Source: Blepharisma stoltei (taxonomy: Eukaryota > Ciliophora > Heterotrichea > Heterotrichida > Blepharismidae). Taken from it: a stretch of DNA of 64,000 nt. A program made the translations under genes and the position numbers. Below are positions 54,901 through 64,000 of this stretch, one piece after another (the stretch's first letter is position 1; every line of letters starts with the position of its first letter). The stretch spans positions 806,001 through 870,000 of the forward strand of contig CAJZBQ010000021.1 in assembly GCA_914767885.1 (NCBI GenBank), read 5' to 3'. The notes under the pieces are model-generated. The model worked only from the letters and a program-made list of their open reading frames with translations, was not told the DNA's origin and ran no database searches.

Positions 54901-57900
54901 TATGTGCTTTATAAACTTTTGTCAGTTTCTCATCCGTTCCAGATCAGTCGAAGCTGCATCCTTTCCAGTGATTTCTATAATTTCTTCAGGTGTAAATAGA
55001 TTTGGAATTTCCCCAGAATTAAGGAAGCACTGCAAATCTTCTAACTCCCCATCCTTGATTGAACGATACATCATTCTATCAAGGGTTAGCAGATTTCTGA
55101 AAAAAATTACAATTACTTATAGCTTTCCATAAACCTATTTTCTTAGTGTCTTGTCCATTTTAATTATTTTTTGGCTGGCAATATATTTGGCATCTCATCT
55201 AAAAAGGTGTTGGCATGTCATACCCCTTTAACTGCGATAGAAAAGAGGAAATTCTAAAACGGTTTAAAAATCAAGATCATTAGTTCATGGCAATATTAAA
55301 ATTTTTTTTTTCGTAAAAAAGATTTTATTGCCATATACAAGAAACAGAGAATGCAATATAGTAGCAAATTAGCTAGAAAATCTTATTTTAATTGCTCGGA
55401 AGTGATTATACTGCAATCCCATTTATTATCATTGAGATAGGCAATAAGATTTGAACCAAAGCAGGATGTTTTTTGCTTCACTATTCGATAAGTTAAATTT
55501 CCCAATTTTCAGAGTTCTTCAATTGAATCATTCGATCAAGGAATGGGAGTAAGAAATATTCAAAAACAATTTGAGTTTCATCCAAAACAAAGACTCCTTT
55601 TTGATTTTCGCTGCCAGTTGCATAAAATACTTTCTTCAGGTCTTCTTTTCAATCCTCATTTGAATACTGATGCTTCAATTCAATCATGTGCAGATGGTAT
55701 CCAAACATAAAGGCACTTAACTTCGCTAATGAGTGCTTTCCAGACCCTCCTATCCCTACTAATAAAGCGTGACTATGAGGAGCTTTTATAATTCTTGTTA
55801 TATGCAAAAGATGCTCAATAACATAATTAAAAATAATAAGGGGAATCATTGGGTTTTCCTGGTTATACCTATCAAGCGCCGCTTTTAAGCTATCTTGAGC
55901 AGAATCTATGCTCTTAATTTCCACATAATCTTGATAATTCCCTCCACCTCTGAATAAAACCCCATAAATAGGGACGGGCTTTTCATTTATTAACTCAAGT
56001 GGAGTCATTTGTATTGGGTCCTCCGCAAGTTCAGAGTCTGGTGGAAGCTCAGTTTCAACTACTGCTTGAGCAAGCTAAATAGGAATTACACTTTTGAATG
56101 TATCAATAGTTACAGCATCAATCAGCCTTAAGAACTGTAGTCTATCAATTGAATCAATAAGCCTGTCGTGAAAAGTCCTTAAAGCTTCATGATACCAGAG
56201 CCTTATCAAATTTTCTTTCTTTCTTATTGACTTAGGATTGCATATTGACATACCTTTCAGCAGAAAATTTATATCTCGAATATTAAAGTTATAGTGAACC
56301 CTTGTTGGAGTAGGTCGAAATACTTCTTGAATTTTGAAAAATAAAGCAATTGTAGCATCGACTATTCTTTGCTCTAGGCCTCTTGTAGCTCTTTCTGAAA
56401 ACCTTGTTGATATTTCACCAAATATAATATCATATATTTCGTGTAGAAGCTTTTCTGTAGGAGGAGATAAAGGTATAAGAGCATAGTGCCTTAAAATCCT
56501 TATGGATGTAGCTAACATTTGCTGGGGTTTTTGAGTTAAAGAGCAGAGGAAAAAAATATTTTCAAGTGTTTTAAAGTCAGAAAACTTGCTCCAAACCTTG
56601 ACTACAAGCAAAGCGATTCAAAAATCTTCATTTTCGCGAAAATTAGCTGTTTTTGTTAGCAAGAAAAAGGTTTTTTAAATTTTTGTATAAATATAATTTT
56701 ACATATAATTGATGATATGATAAAATGCCATCCAATTGCATTAAAATTTCACTAAAGCATAAATTCTATAAATTAAATTATCCCTTTCAATGCTTTCAAT
56801 TTGGCTTTTTAAGAATTTAAATATTTCTCCACAAAGAATCTTGCTCTCTAACAAATGGGTAGGAGTTGGAATCATATAGTCCTTCATGATCCAAAAATTG
56901 CCTCATTAATTCCAATGTTGGCTTTGCTCCGTGCTCATCTTGAGTTGCCATATGGATGTCTTCAGCAACTAGCACCATATATTTTCCGTAAATTGGTGCG
57001 AGAACTCCTTTTCGATGTCTTTCTAGCTTTGACTCTAGCTGGTCTTGAAGTCCTAGCGAAGTAGTAAATGAAGTAAAAGGAACTAATAATTGCAGAGAGC
57101 CTGGATCCATTAATTGGAACTTCATAAATTGCCTTACTAAAATGCTTTTCCCTGTCCCAGTTTGCCCTGTCAATAAAATGTTTTTCTTTGAGTCTGACAA
57201 AAGCTTGATTAAATATGAAGTCTTCGTAATAATGCTTGTTGGCACAATAATTAGCTCAGCGGCTGGCTGCTCACGATTATCTCCCTCGTCTATTACATTG
57301 TGAGGATCTCTAGAATCATCCCCTCACTTAATCCAATCTTTTCTATCTTTATCATAAATAATATCATATATGCTCAATTTTCGCTTTAGTAATAGAGAAA
57401 AATTTGGTCGAGGGATTGTGTCTTCTGAAATCTTAAAATGTCCCTGGTAACTTGAAATAACACTCCGAGAAGTACGGCTCTTTTTTAGTGAGGTGAATGT
57501 GGCTGATTCATCAGTGGGCTCTGCTAATCCAACTCTTTCTTTCAGAAACTCATCATAAGAATCTTTATCAGATTGGTCCGTTAATAGAGCCCCAAAGGTT
57601 CATATTGAGCTGAAAATGAAAAAGGCTTCAAGTTGCAAAAGGGTTGATGCCGAAATAGCTGCTTTTGCTTTTGTTTTTTCAGTGATGTTCTCAGGTAGCG
57701 CAATTAAGCTTGAGTCTTCTTGCTCTGGGGCTGCTTTATAAGCTGATAGCATGCTGTCGTACAGCTTTATAAATGAAGAGACAATCCAATAGTCATTTGT
57801 CGGAATATTCAATGGACATTGACGCATTATTTCAAGGCTTGGAGCTGTTATTCATTGGAAAAGCTGCTCAATCCTACCTTTATAGTCTGCAAGCAAAACT

Positions 57901-60900
57901 GGCAAGTCTTTTCTTACATATCTATAAAACAGTTCAGTAGCAGGAACAAGCAAATGGTCAAAGTAAACCATCCCACACCGAGAGACCGTTGCAGGTGAAG
58001 CATGCTCAAGAGAATCTGTTTCAAATAATAGCGTCATTTCTGGATTAATTAAAATGGTTTCTCCAGATATAAGGCATAGCTTCTTATTATCGTCTAAAGC
58101 TGTATTTAAATTTTCAATCCATAGACTGTCAACTGGCCCATCAAATACTAGCCACTTGAGCCTTTTAGACCCTTCAAACATTAGTTTTCTCAGAATGCTG
58201 GATGCTAAGCCATCCTGCCATTCTCTAGTTTGCTCATCAAATGACCCAAACAACCTTTCTAATAAGTGGGCTTTTGGATTTAAGCAGAGCTTAAGGACGC
58301 CCGGATGTTCACACTCATTTCTCATTTCTCTGAATTCTTGAACAGATAGAAAAGGGAAAATGTCTTTGAATTTGTGATCTTCAATAGCTTCAATGTCAAT
58401 GTCCATTTCTTTAAAAGAAACAATGTAGGATTGAAATTTTTCTTCAGCTTTCTCTCTTTTAGTTCACTTTAGCAGTTTCTCACTCAACTCATTTACTTTG
58501 AGCCTATTTAAAGCATCATACAGCACATCTAAGGCTGTCGTTTTTCCTGTCATCGTCTCTCCAATTAGCATAATTCCATGCCTTGTAGTAACTTGATTAT
58601 AAATTTGGTAGATTTTCTCTTCAAATCTAGGGTCGCTGCACAGCCCTTTTTCACTAATGATTTTTTTGACAATGCTCTGAAAATCACTCTCATGCCTTTC
58701 TTGGAGTAAGACCTGTGGAAATACATCGTCAACGATATTTAAGAATATTTCATCATCTTGACCTACAAATTTTGGCCTGTTACACAAATTTAGTGCTTGA
58801 ACTATAAGTTTTTCCTCTTGATTCAAACTAAGAGCTGTTTGATCATCACTTAAAACTACTCCACTATTGACTAAAACTTGGCTGATTGAGCTTAAAGTAA
58901 ATAATCTTAAAAATGTAACAGGGGATTTTTCATCAATCGAGACTTGGACTCTTAAATTCCTGGCAGCGGTGAGGACACTTTTTACTGCTCTCAGGCCAAA
59001 ATCATAGTGATCTTGAGAAGATAGCTGCTCAGTGCACAGACGAAATACTGTTGTTATTTTAATTGAAAGCTGATGAGCATATCTAAAACCACATGAATAT
59101 AAAGAAATTTCAGCAATCATATTGAACTCAGGAACTGTCATGGAGATGGGCCTTAGCAAGCTTTTTAAGCTGTCTGGCAATTGAGTTCGTCCTCGATAAT
59201 TACTCCCCTTTCAAGTGTGAGCAAAAAGGTTTTGCTCGCTCTTATAGGGATTATTTCTCTTAAAATAGGCAATTTTCTAATAATTGTGTTGGTTCTCAAG
59301 GGCGGAAGTTAGGATTCATTGTGCAAAAAACAGCGAAATTAGGGTTTAGTGTCAGATGAGTTCCTTCAAACATCATCTTCGTCTCTTTTGCTCTTAAACT
59401 CATAGAAATTGACAGAATTTGTTGGGAAACCAACGAAAGGACTTCTGATTCAATTCTATTGAACTCGTCAAAGCAAGACCAAACACCACATATAGCAAGG
59501 CCTTTAAAGAATGAAGCCATTGCAAAAGCTTCTACTCCTTCTGAACAATTGAACACAAGGCAAAAAATTGCGGCAATATTTGCTAATTCTTTGGTGGTTT
59601 CTGTTTTCCCTGTGCCTGCAGGGCCTTCAGGCGAGCCAGCATACCTTAAACTCATAGCTAACAATAAAGCTCTTTGTGCTCTTTCTGTCAGATTTGTAAT
59701 AACAAGCCTTTGACTCGTTCCTAAATATTCATAGCAATATGGGAAAGTGATTGACAAGCAATTTATGACTATATCCGTTTCTGTGATAAAGTGCTTTATT
59801 TGAACTTGGTAAGCAAAATCATCTTCAGACGTGACATTTAGCATCGTTTCTAGCGTTGACCTTTGATGAATCAATAAAATTCCTAAATTGCTATAAGAAT
59901 TCCTGGAGACTCTATCAAATGCTGTTCTTACTAAAGAAACTACTTTATGAATTTCTTTATCCATCCTCTTAATCATTTCCTTAAAAAAGCTGATCTTTGG
60001 CGCGTTTCTTACTCCCCCCCTCCGTGAGTGAACAAAACCATTAGAAAAATCGCCATTTTTTACTCAAAAATCCACCCTCCGTGAGTGAACAAAAATTTTT
60101 TTTAATAGAAAAAAATTTTGATATATAAATGCTAATTTGTATAATGAAATCTAGAGCTAATTCTGTTTAATTTTAAACAAATTGCTTTTTAAAAACATAA
60201 ATTTTATAAATTGAATTAATATTTCTTTCCAATTTTTTCGAATTAGGATTTTTTTGAATTTCGAAAAAAAATATTTTTTATAAAATTTATATATAAATTT
60301 TTTAAAAAAAAAAATTAACCCCCCTCCTGTGAGTGAAAAAAATTTTTTTGTTCACTCACGGAGGGGGGAGTTAGTGGGATATCAATATGCTCTACATTTT
60401 CTCCTTGATCCTCAAAAAGAGCAGTGAATCCTTCACCTCTGATAATATCCACAACAATTTTGCACCAATTCAGCCTTGCTACTAATAAATTCACTTGATT
60501 GGGGTAATTTTTATAAACCCTATCTTTTGCTTTGAATGCTTGCTTTGATTGACTTTTTAGAATGCTGACCATTGCAACCTGAACTTCTTTAAGCCAACCT
60601 TCTAAGCCAAGAGTAGGGCTAATTGTTTTCTCAAATATTACAACTTCTTTTTCAAGCGATCTCATACCTGTCACGCTGTCGTCAGCAGCAAAGACAAGTG
60701 AAGAAATGCCATGAAAGCACTTGTGGATTTGCTTTTGAACTGATCTTGGGTTTCTTGTGTGGCTTAAGAGATCAAGCATTTCATCATCAGATAAAAAATA
60801 AAACCTTGGGAAAGTCCTTCTTTTTGAGTCTAAATAAGCTCTCAGACTTTTAAGAATTCTCTCACAGTTATCGTTACACTGAGAGAAATAAGAAATATAC

Positions 60901-63726
60901 ATATCAGTAGTCACGCATGAAAGTACTGATTTTGACTCATATATAAGGGAAATCATCTTTTTAATGTCATAGTCAGCTTCAGCAAATTTTTTAGCTTCGT
61001 TTGCCATTTGTTGAGCCAAATCTGGGGATGAAAAAATAGGATCTAACTCCCCTTTAATAGGAGCAAGATTATTTGGTTGTTACAAAGAGTTATTTTTTCA
61101 AAAAAATTTCGAATTTAATCCTTACCTAAACTTAATGCAGGTTGACTTACTCCTTTTGGTAACTCAGTTAGCAAGATTCCCTAGGGGATTCATCCATATG
61201 CAACGTCAGCAGGGAGAGCTTGCTTGAGTAAGATAACTCACCAGGCAAGTTACGACTCAAACACTACCTTTCCTCTTTTCACTGCATGAAGCCATGGCAC
61301 CTGCGAATTAGAGTTCTGTGTCTCTGTCTCCTCCTTGCCTTGCCGGTTCCAGTGGGAAGGCTATGGACTCTGCAGCATCTGCTTTGGTCGAACGAAGGTT
61401 GTCCGTACAAAAAACCCAAAAAAAGGAATTTCTAGCCAACTTTATCGCAAAGGAAAAATTAAAAGCCTGGGCATTAATCCAATAGTTTTGCTCACTTTAA
61501 AAGGTGGGAGAGTAAAAAAAGCCAGTACTTCTGGACTCTTGTCCATTCATTAATGAGGTCAGAAATAATTTTCAGTGTCTTTTCTCATTCGAAGACCCTG
61601 TCTTTGAAAGGCCCTACATAAGGGCTAGCTTTTAAAGTTTGAACTTTCATGATGTTATCATCAATTTGAAGTTGGAGGTCATCAGCTTTGGTAAGTAAAA
61701 AGATTTCTTTGTACTTAATCATATTAAATTCTTTCTCATGCCAATCGTTATCTAAATTATCAAGAGTTTTCTCAATTGCCATTTCTCGGTTTGCTTTTTC
61801 AGCAACTTCTAATAAAAAAGTAAGATTATGTCCTTTGTGCAAGTCTTTTTCAATGAGTTCTGTTAAACTGAAATTAAGATCAGGGGTGAATACATAGCCT
61901 AACTCATCTCTGAATTCTTTTCAATGCCTATCCCTGAGCCCAGGTGCCGTGAAAGCGCTAAATCTCCCGATATTAATGAAGCATTCTTTCTAGATACCTT
62001 TTGATGAATAATTTTTTAAATTTTTTTCAATAAAAATAGAAATATTAAAAAAATAAAACTTAAATATTATTATAAATATCACAAGTTTTTTTTTATTCAA
62101 AATAAAAGAACTGCAATAAATAAGAAGATTTTAATTTACACTTTTCATAATAAACAATAAATGCTCTATATAAATGAGGTAGTGTAGCAAAGGTAAGTAT
62201 GATCGAAATCCATCTAATTCAAAATTGAGCTTCCTTACAACCTTTATTTGTTTTTTATAATCCACAAGCATTTCTTCGAGCCTACTTAAGCTCTTAAACC
62301 AATTGCTCACGGAAGCATAAATTTTATCTACTGCTAGTCTATGAATGTGAGATGTAAGCCAAGAAGGTATGCTCTGCTTATACTCGCTTGCTAACTTTCA
62401 TAAATCAAAAAATGGCTCAGCTTGGTCCATAAGGCTATTCAATTCTTTATAGTGTGAAGGCTCCATCCCCAAAAGGGTTTCCCTTCTATTTATCACTTCT
62501 GTTGTTTCCTTAAGAGCTTTGAATTTTCCTTTTAGTTCTTTTGCCTTTTCAGCAACCTCAACTACATACTCAGTCTCCAAATTTTTATTCTTAAGCCCAT
62601 ACAATTTGAACTCTTCAAATGCACTCTTATACTCCTCAATAGTAGCCATGATTTTTATTTTTTCTTCTTCCATTTCTTTAGTCAGTGCTTCATTATCAAT
62701 TGCTAATTCTCCTTTTCGCTTATTAAAATACTCAATAATGTGTTTAGGCCAATAAAACAAGTTGATGTATTTCTTCATATTTTCTTCATCCAAAAGCACT
62801 TCCATATCGATCAATTTCTGATATTTGCGCTCAACAATTCAGATGTCTTCTTTGAGTTCTTCAACTTGCTGCACAGCATTTGTGAGATATTCCATGGTTT
62901 CAGACACTTCATCAATGCTGTAGCATTTTCTCGAACCTTTGTCTTTCATATCTTGGAATTCAGTGTATAATGTAGAAATGTCTTCTTTGATGTCTTCTGT
63001 TAGTTTCTTAATAATTGGAATTCTTAAAGCTTCAGCTTTGGAAATTAGCTCTGCCCTTGTATCTTGGCAAGTCACAGTCAGTATTCCAAAATCATAAAAG
63101 CCAACAAAATCTGATCTTAATTCTCAGTAATGCTTTGTAAGCAATATCAAGTAATCAGACAAACAGCTTTCAAATAGTGCTTCAGTGTTAATAATTTTAT
63201 GTTCATTACTTCCCACTCTATCCAATCGGTCGTTTATTTGTTTAATGACATCATCCATCGTTGTGCTCAAAATATATTCGTAAGTCTTGAATTTACCTAA
63301 TAAATCTTCTAAATCTTTGACTGATAATTGCAAAAGAGACTTAATTGATTTCATAACAGAAAGCAAGCCTTCAGTGTTATCTATGTCAGGCGGCTGCAAC
63401 TTAGAAGTTTGAAGATCTGACAATTTTGTAAAAATTCATTGTTCTACTCTTTCAAGGTCACTTACGCTATCAATCATTCTATCAACTAATGAATATAATG
63501 TAGATATTATTAAATCAATAGGAGGATCAGCTTGTATAAATATCTTTCCTGTCTTTTTATTTCTATATGCTGAAATATTTACATTTATCAGCGCAGAAGC
63601 ATGAACGGGAATCAATACTTCTTCATTCAATAATTTGCTATTTCTAACAATAAACCTTAATATAAATTTTTCATACTGTTTAAGTCCTTTGTGAAGACAT
63701 TCAGACGCTTGAGCTTGCATTTGATA
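48953..63726 (-). CDS. Axonemal dynein heavy chain (N-terminus beyond right edge), at least 12 interruptions
   Basis: 3922 residues visible when all inserts and one intron are removed; the total length is an exact multiple of three. In order: stem; linker (WLFLDPIFSSPDLAQQMANE; FPRFYFLSDDEMLDLLSHTR); AAA1 P-loop GPAGTGKTET with WSCFDEFNRI; AAA2 GETMTGKTTA; AAA3 GQTGTGKSIL; AAA4 GIGGSGKHSL; coiled-coil stalk with the microtubule-binding tip (about 53.5-54.5 kb); AAA5; AAA6; and the C-terminal cap (GGLILEGARYEEK; CPVFKTSLRAGAKG) typical of axonemal chains. AAA1 is the main ATPase. It drives microtubule sliding in cilia. Which arm it belongs to cannot be told. The exon begins at 63726 beside a MITE that runs to the window edge. 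TGA is Trp throughout. Confidence 0.95.
50039..50319 (+). mobile_element. IES in dynein: MITE, TAA repeat
   Basis: 281 bp; TAA at 50036-50038 and 50317-50319. Ends CTCCTTTCTCACGG and GCTCAAGGAGGAGAAA; core near 50170-50200. Excision gives KEKLFLLSESQNIGIP in frame. Confidence 0.87.
51160..51237 (-). other. Short IES (78 bp) in dynein, TAA repeat
   Basis: TAA at 51157-51159 and 51235-51237. It carries an in-frame stop and an unconserved peptide. Removal joins FIALQRLCIL to EFLRSERLTRGYGVLISNVL, the conserved entry into the C-terminal part of the motor. A 14-nt GT...AG string inside it is not a usable intron. Confidence 0.85.
51570..51845 (+). mobile_element. IES in dynein: diverged MITE, TTA repeat
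   Basis: 276 bp; TTA at 51567-51569 and 51843-51845. Starts CTCCCTCCGCGAGGGATC; core near 51738-51765; the right end is degenerate (TTTTGCTCACTGCTGGCAAAAG). Excision gives SPIDFLNDEAWCGIRELSAF, the expected dynein sequence. Confidence 0.87.
53277..53591 (+). mobile_element. IES in dynein: MITE, TCA repeat
   Basis: 315 bp; TCA at 53274-53276 and 53589-53591. Ends CTCCTCCCC and AGAGAGGGGAT; core near 53445-53490. Excision gives VKKKELSAIQNQLNGLIDVQ in the stalk. Confidence 0.87.
53847..53948 (-). other. Short IES (about 102 bp) in dynein, TA repeat
   Basis: Full of stops. Joining at TA 53845-53846 / 53947-53948 gives KILDRLINFDKSNIPRSIME, matching the conserved 'LLNFDKDNIP' of the microtubule-binding domain. 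A second TA 3 bp away would give a 105-bp excision, so the exact border is uncertain by one codon. Confidence 0.72.
54542..54628 (-). other. Candidate short IES (81-87 bp) in dynein, TA repeat
   Basis: An in-frame, stop-free stretch (ILVMVDRQVAIILFFFKRK...) that breaks the conserved run LIRKEGR ... NWHITPMSLLDFL. TA repeats allow removal of 87 bp (giving GRYINWHITP) or 81 bp. Because it keeps the frame, it could also be a genuine protein insertion. Confidence 0.5.
55045..55552 (+). mobile_element. IES in dynein: third MITE lineage, 508 bp, TAA repeat
   Basis: TAA at 55042-55044 and 55550-55552. Ends CTCCCCATCCTTGATTGAAC and GATCAAGGAATGGGAG, each continued by a second related copy (GATAGAATGATG / CATTCGATCAAG types). 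Arm sequence differs from the other families. Excision gives DETQIVFEYFLEDLQCFLNS, restoring the AAA4 sensor region. Confidence 0.88.
56075..56089 (-). other. 15-nt intron (dynein)
   Basis: Reads GTAATTCCTATTTAG on the coding strand; the only ordinary intron seen in the dynein gene within the window. Joins DTFKS to LAQAVVETE. Confidence 0.87.
56646..56850 (-). other. IES in dynein (205 bp), TA repeat
   Basis: TA at 56644-56645 and 56849-56850. Outer parts carry GTTAGCAAGA and GTTAGAGAGCAAGA in inverse orientation. Excision gives YPFVNFRENEDFWIALLVVK in AAA3; unspliced it contains stops in all frames. Confidence 0.75.
59203..59311 (+). mobile_element. Short MITE-derived IES (109 bp) in dynein, TTA repeat
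   Basis: TTA at 59200-59202 and 59309-59311. Ends CTCCCCTTTCAAGTGTGAGC and TCAAGGGCGGAAG, with a left hairpin (TGAGCAAAAAGGTTTTGCTC) and the right-end motif, but no core: a MITE reduced by internal deletion. Excision restores CTMNPNYRGRTQLPDSL, the invariant AAA1 motif. Confidence 0.92.
60012..60373 (-). mobile_element. IES in dynein: MITE in reverse orientation, TTA repeat
   Basis: 362 bp; TTA at 60009-60011 and 60371-60373. Close relative of copies 1-2, inverted: double motif on the left, hairpin on the right, core near 60118-60165. Excision gives EHIDIPLRNAPKISFFKEMI. Confidence 0.9.
61047..61515 (+). mobile_element. IES in dynein: 469-bp MITE with foreign G+C-richer centre, TAA repeat
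   Basis: TAA at 61044-61046 and 61513-61515. Ends CTCCCCTTTAATAGGAGC and GCTCACTTTAAAAGGTGGGA. The middle (about 61165-61420) is clearly richer in G+C than the rest of the window (GCACCTGCGAATTAGAG; CCTTGCCTTGCCGGTTCCAG) and is not part of the MITE pattern. Excision gives VQKYWLFLDPIFSSPDLAQQ. Confidence 0.87.
61973..62170 (-). other. IES in dynein (about 198 bp), TA repeat
   Basis: TA at 61971-61972 and 62169-62170. Ends resemble each other inversely (AGAGCATTTATTG / GAAGCATTCTTTC). Excision gives LPLLHYLIYIGRFSAFTAPG, leading into the conserved GLRDRHW of the linker. The border may shift by a codon (alternative LINIGRF). Confidence 0.72.
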
Positions 63727-63727
63727 A

Positions 63728-64000
63728 CTCCCCCCTTCTTGAGCGAACAAAAAAAATTTTGCCGAAACGGAGGGGTGTAATTTTTTTTAAAAAAAAAAAA
63801 ATTTTTATATAAATTTTAGTTAAAAAAAATTCCGGAAAATGCAAAAATTTGAAAGTAAAAATTATTTTAATTGGTAAAATTTATGTTCTAAAATGTAAGG
63901 TGTTTTAACTTTCAATAGAAATGGCTAGAGATTTCATGATAATAATTATCGCTTGTATATCAAAATATTTTTTCATAATAATTTTTGTTCGCTCAAGGAG
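63728..64000 (+). mobile_element. IES in dynein: MITE cut by the window edge, TAA repeat
   Basis: Starts CTCCCCCCTTCTTGAGCG after TAA 63725-63727, with a hairpin, the core (GGCTAGAGATTTCATGATAA near 63921) and the first right-end motif (TTCGCTCAAGGAG) at the edge. The second TAA should lie just beyond the window. Confidence 0.8.

Noticed and set aside
55045..55135. Direct-repeat-like pieces (LLPFLDRMIQ / LLTLDRMMYR) as duplicated dynein exons
   Set aside because: They are translations of the terminal repeats of the 508-bp MITE. The real junction is FEYFL-EDLQCFLN.
1..64000. Reading the window with the standard genetic code
   Set aside because: TGA falls at conserved Trp positions in Myb, dynein, beta'-COP, PKA-R, PEX5 and others; TAA and TAG remain stops. 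The standard code would break most genes.

Overview
Organism. The window is AT-rich, gene-dense nuclear DNA of a heterotrich ciliate, most likely Blepharisma. Two things in the sequence say so. TGA is read as tryptophan inside nearly every conserved gene, for example three Trp codons in the Myb repeats and many in the dynein heavy chain, while TAA and TAG act as stops. The spliceosomal introns are 15 nt long (once 16), GT...AG. Stentor also has such introns but uses the standard code.

State of the DNA. This looks like germline (micronuclear) sequence. At least 18 coding regions or introns are interrupted by non-coding blocks of 78 bp to 2.8 kb. Each is bounded by a short direct repeat, and removing the block plus one repeat copy restores a conserved protein in frame. 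These behave as internal eliminated sequences (IESs). Most belong to a MITE family with ends CTCCCC...GGGGAG, a 3-bp TNA repeat (TAA, TTA, TGA or TCA) and a conserved A+T-rich core. I think this is the MITE type reported from Blepharisma germline DNA, but I could not check that. Others are TA-bounded palindromic elements, small 78-109 bp IESs, a 531-bp retroposon-like insert with a 13-bp repeat, and a 173-bp insert with a 9-bp repeat lacking TA.

Layout. 0-6 kb: partial gene, a conserved GFLEP-family protein, CTD-type phosphatase, mitochondrial uS15, a winged-helix-like protein and an F-box protein. 6.5-9.7 kb: beta'-COP with two inserts. 10.7-17 kb: R2R3 Myb, PEX5, legumain (88-bp IES), a hypothetical and an enoyl-CoA isomerase. 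17.6-24 kb: SNF1/AMPK kinase, a 2-kb gene-poor stretch with decayed elements, KIFBP and the PKA regulatory subunit tail to tail. 24.3-31.3 kb: YVH1 phosphatase split inside its catalytic loop by a 2.77-kb element, then a 941-residue unknown with two IESs. 31.4-42 kb: several small unknowns, an F-BAR protein with an IES inside a 15-nt intron, and a membrane alpha/beta hydrolase. 42.4-48.7 kb: a PSI-like secreted protein, a small membrane protein, a TPGS1-like protein and a TTLL ligase. 48.95 kb to the right edge: an axonemal dynein heavy chain with at least twelve interruptions, its N-terminus beyond the window.

How the genes fit together. The set is mostly housekeeping and ciliary. TTLL and the TPGS1-like gene (tubulin polyglutamylation) are convergent neighbours and lie next to the axonemal dynein. 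PEX5 and the enoyl-CoA isomerase point to peroxisomal or mitochondrial fat metabolism, and the PKA regulatory subunit and SNF1-like kinase to nutrient and cAMP signalling. Most genes can only make product after the interruptions are removed, which in ciliates happens when a new macronucleus develops.
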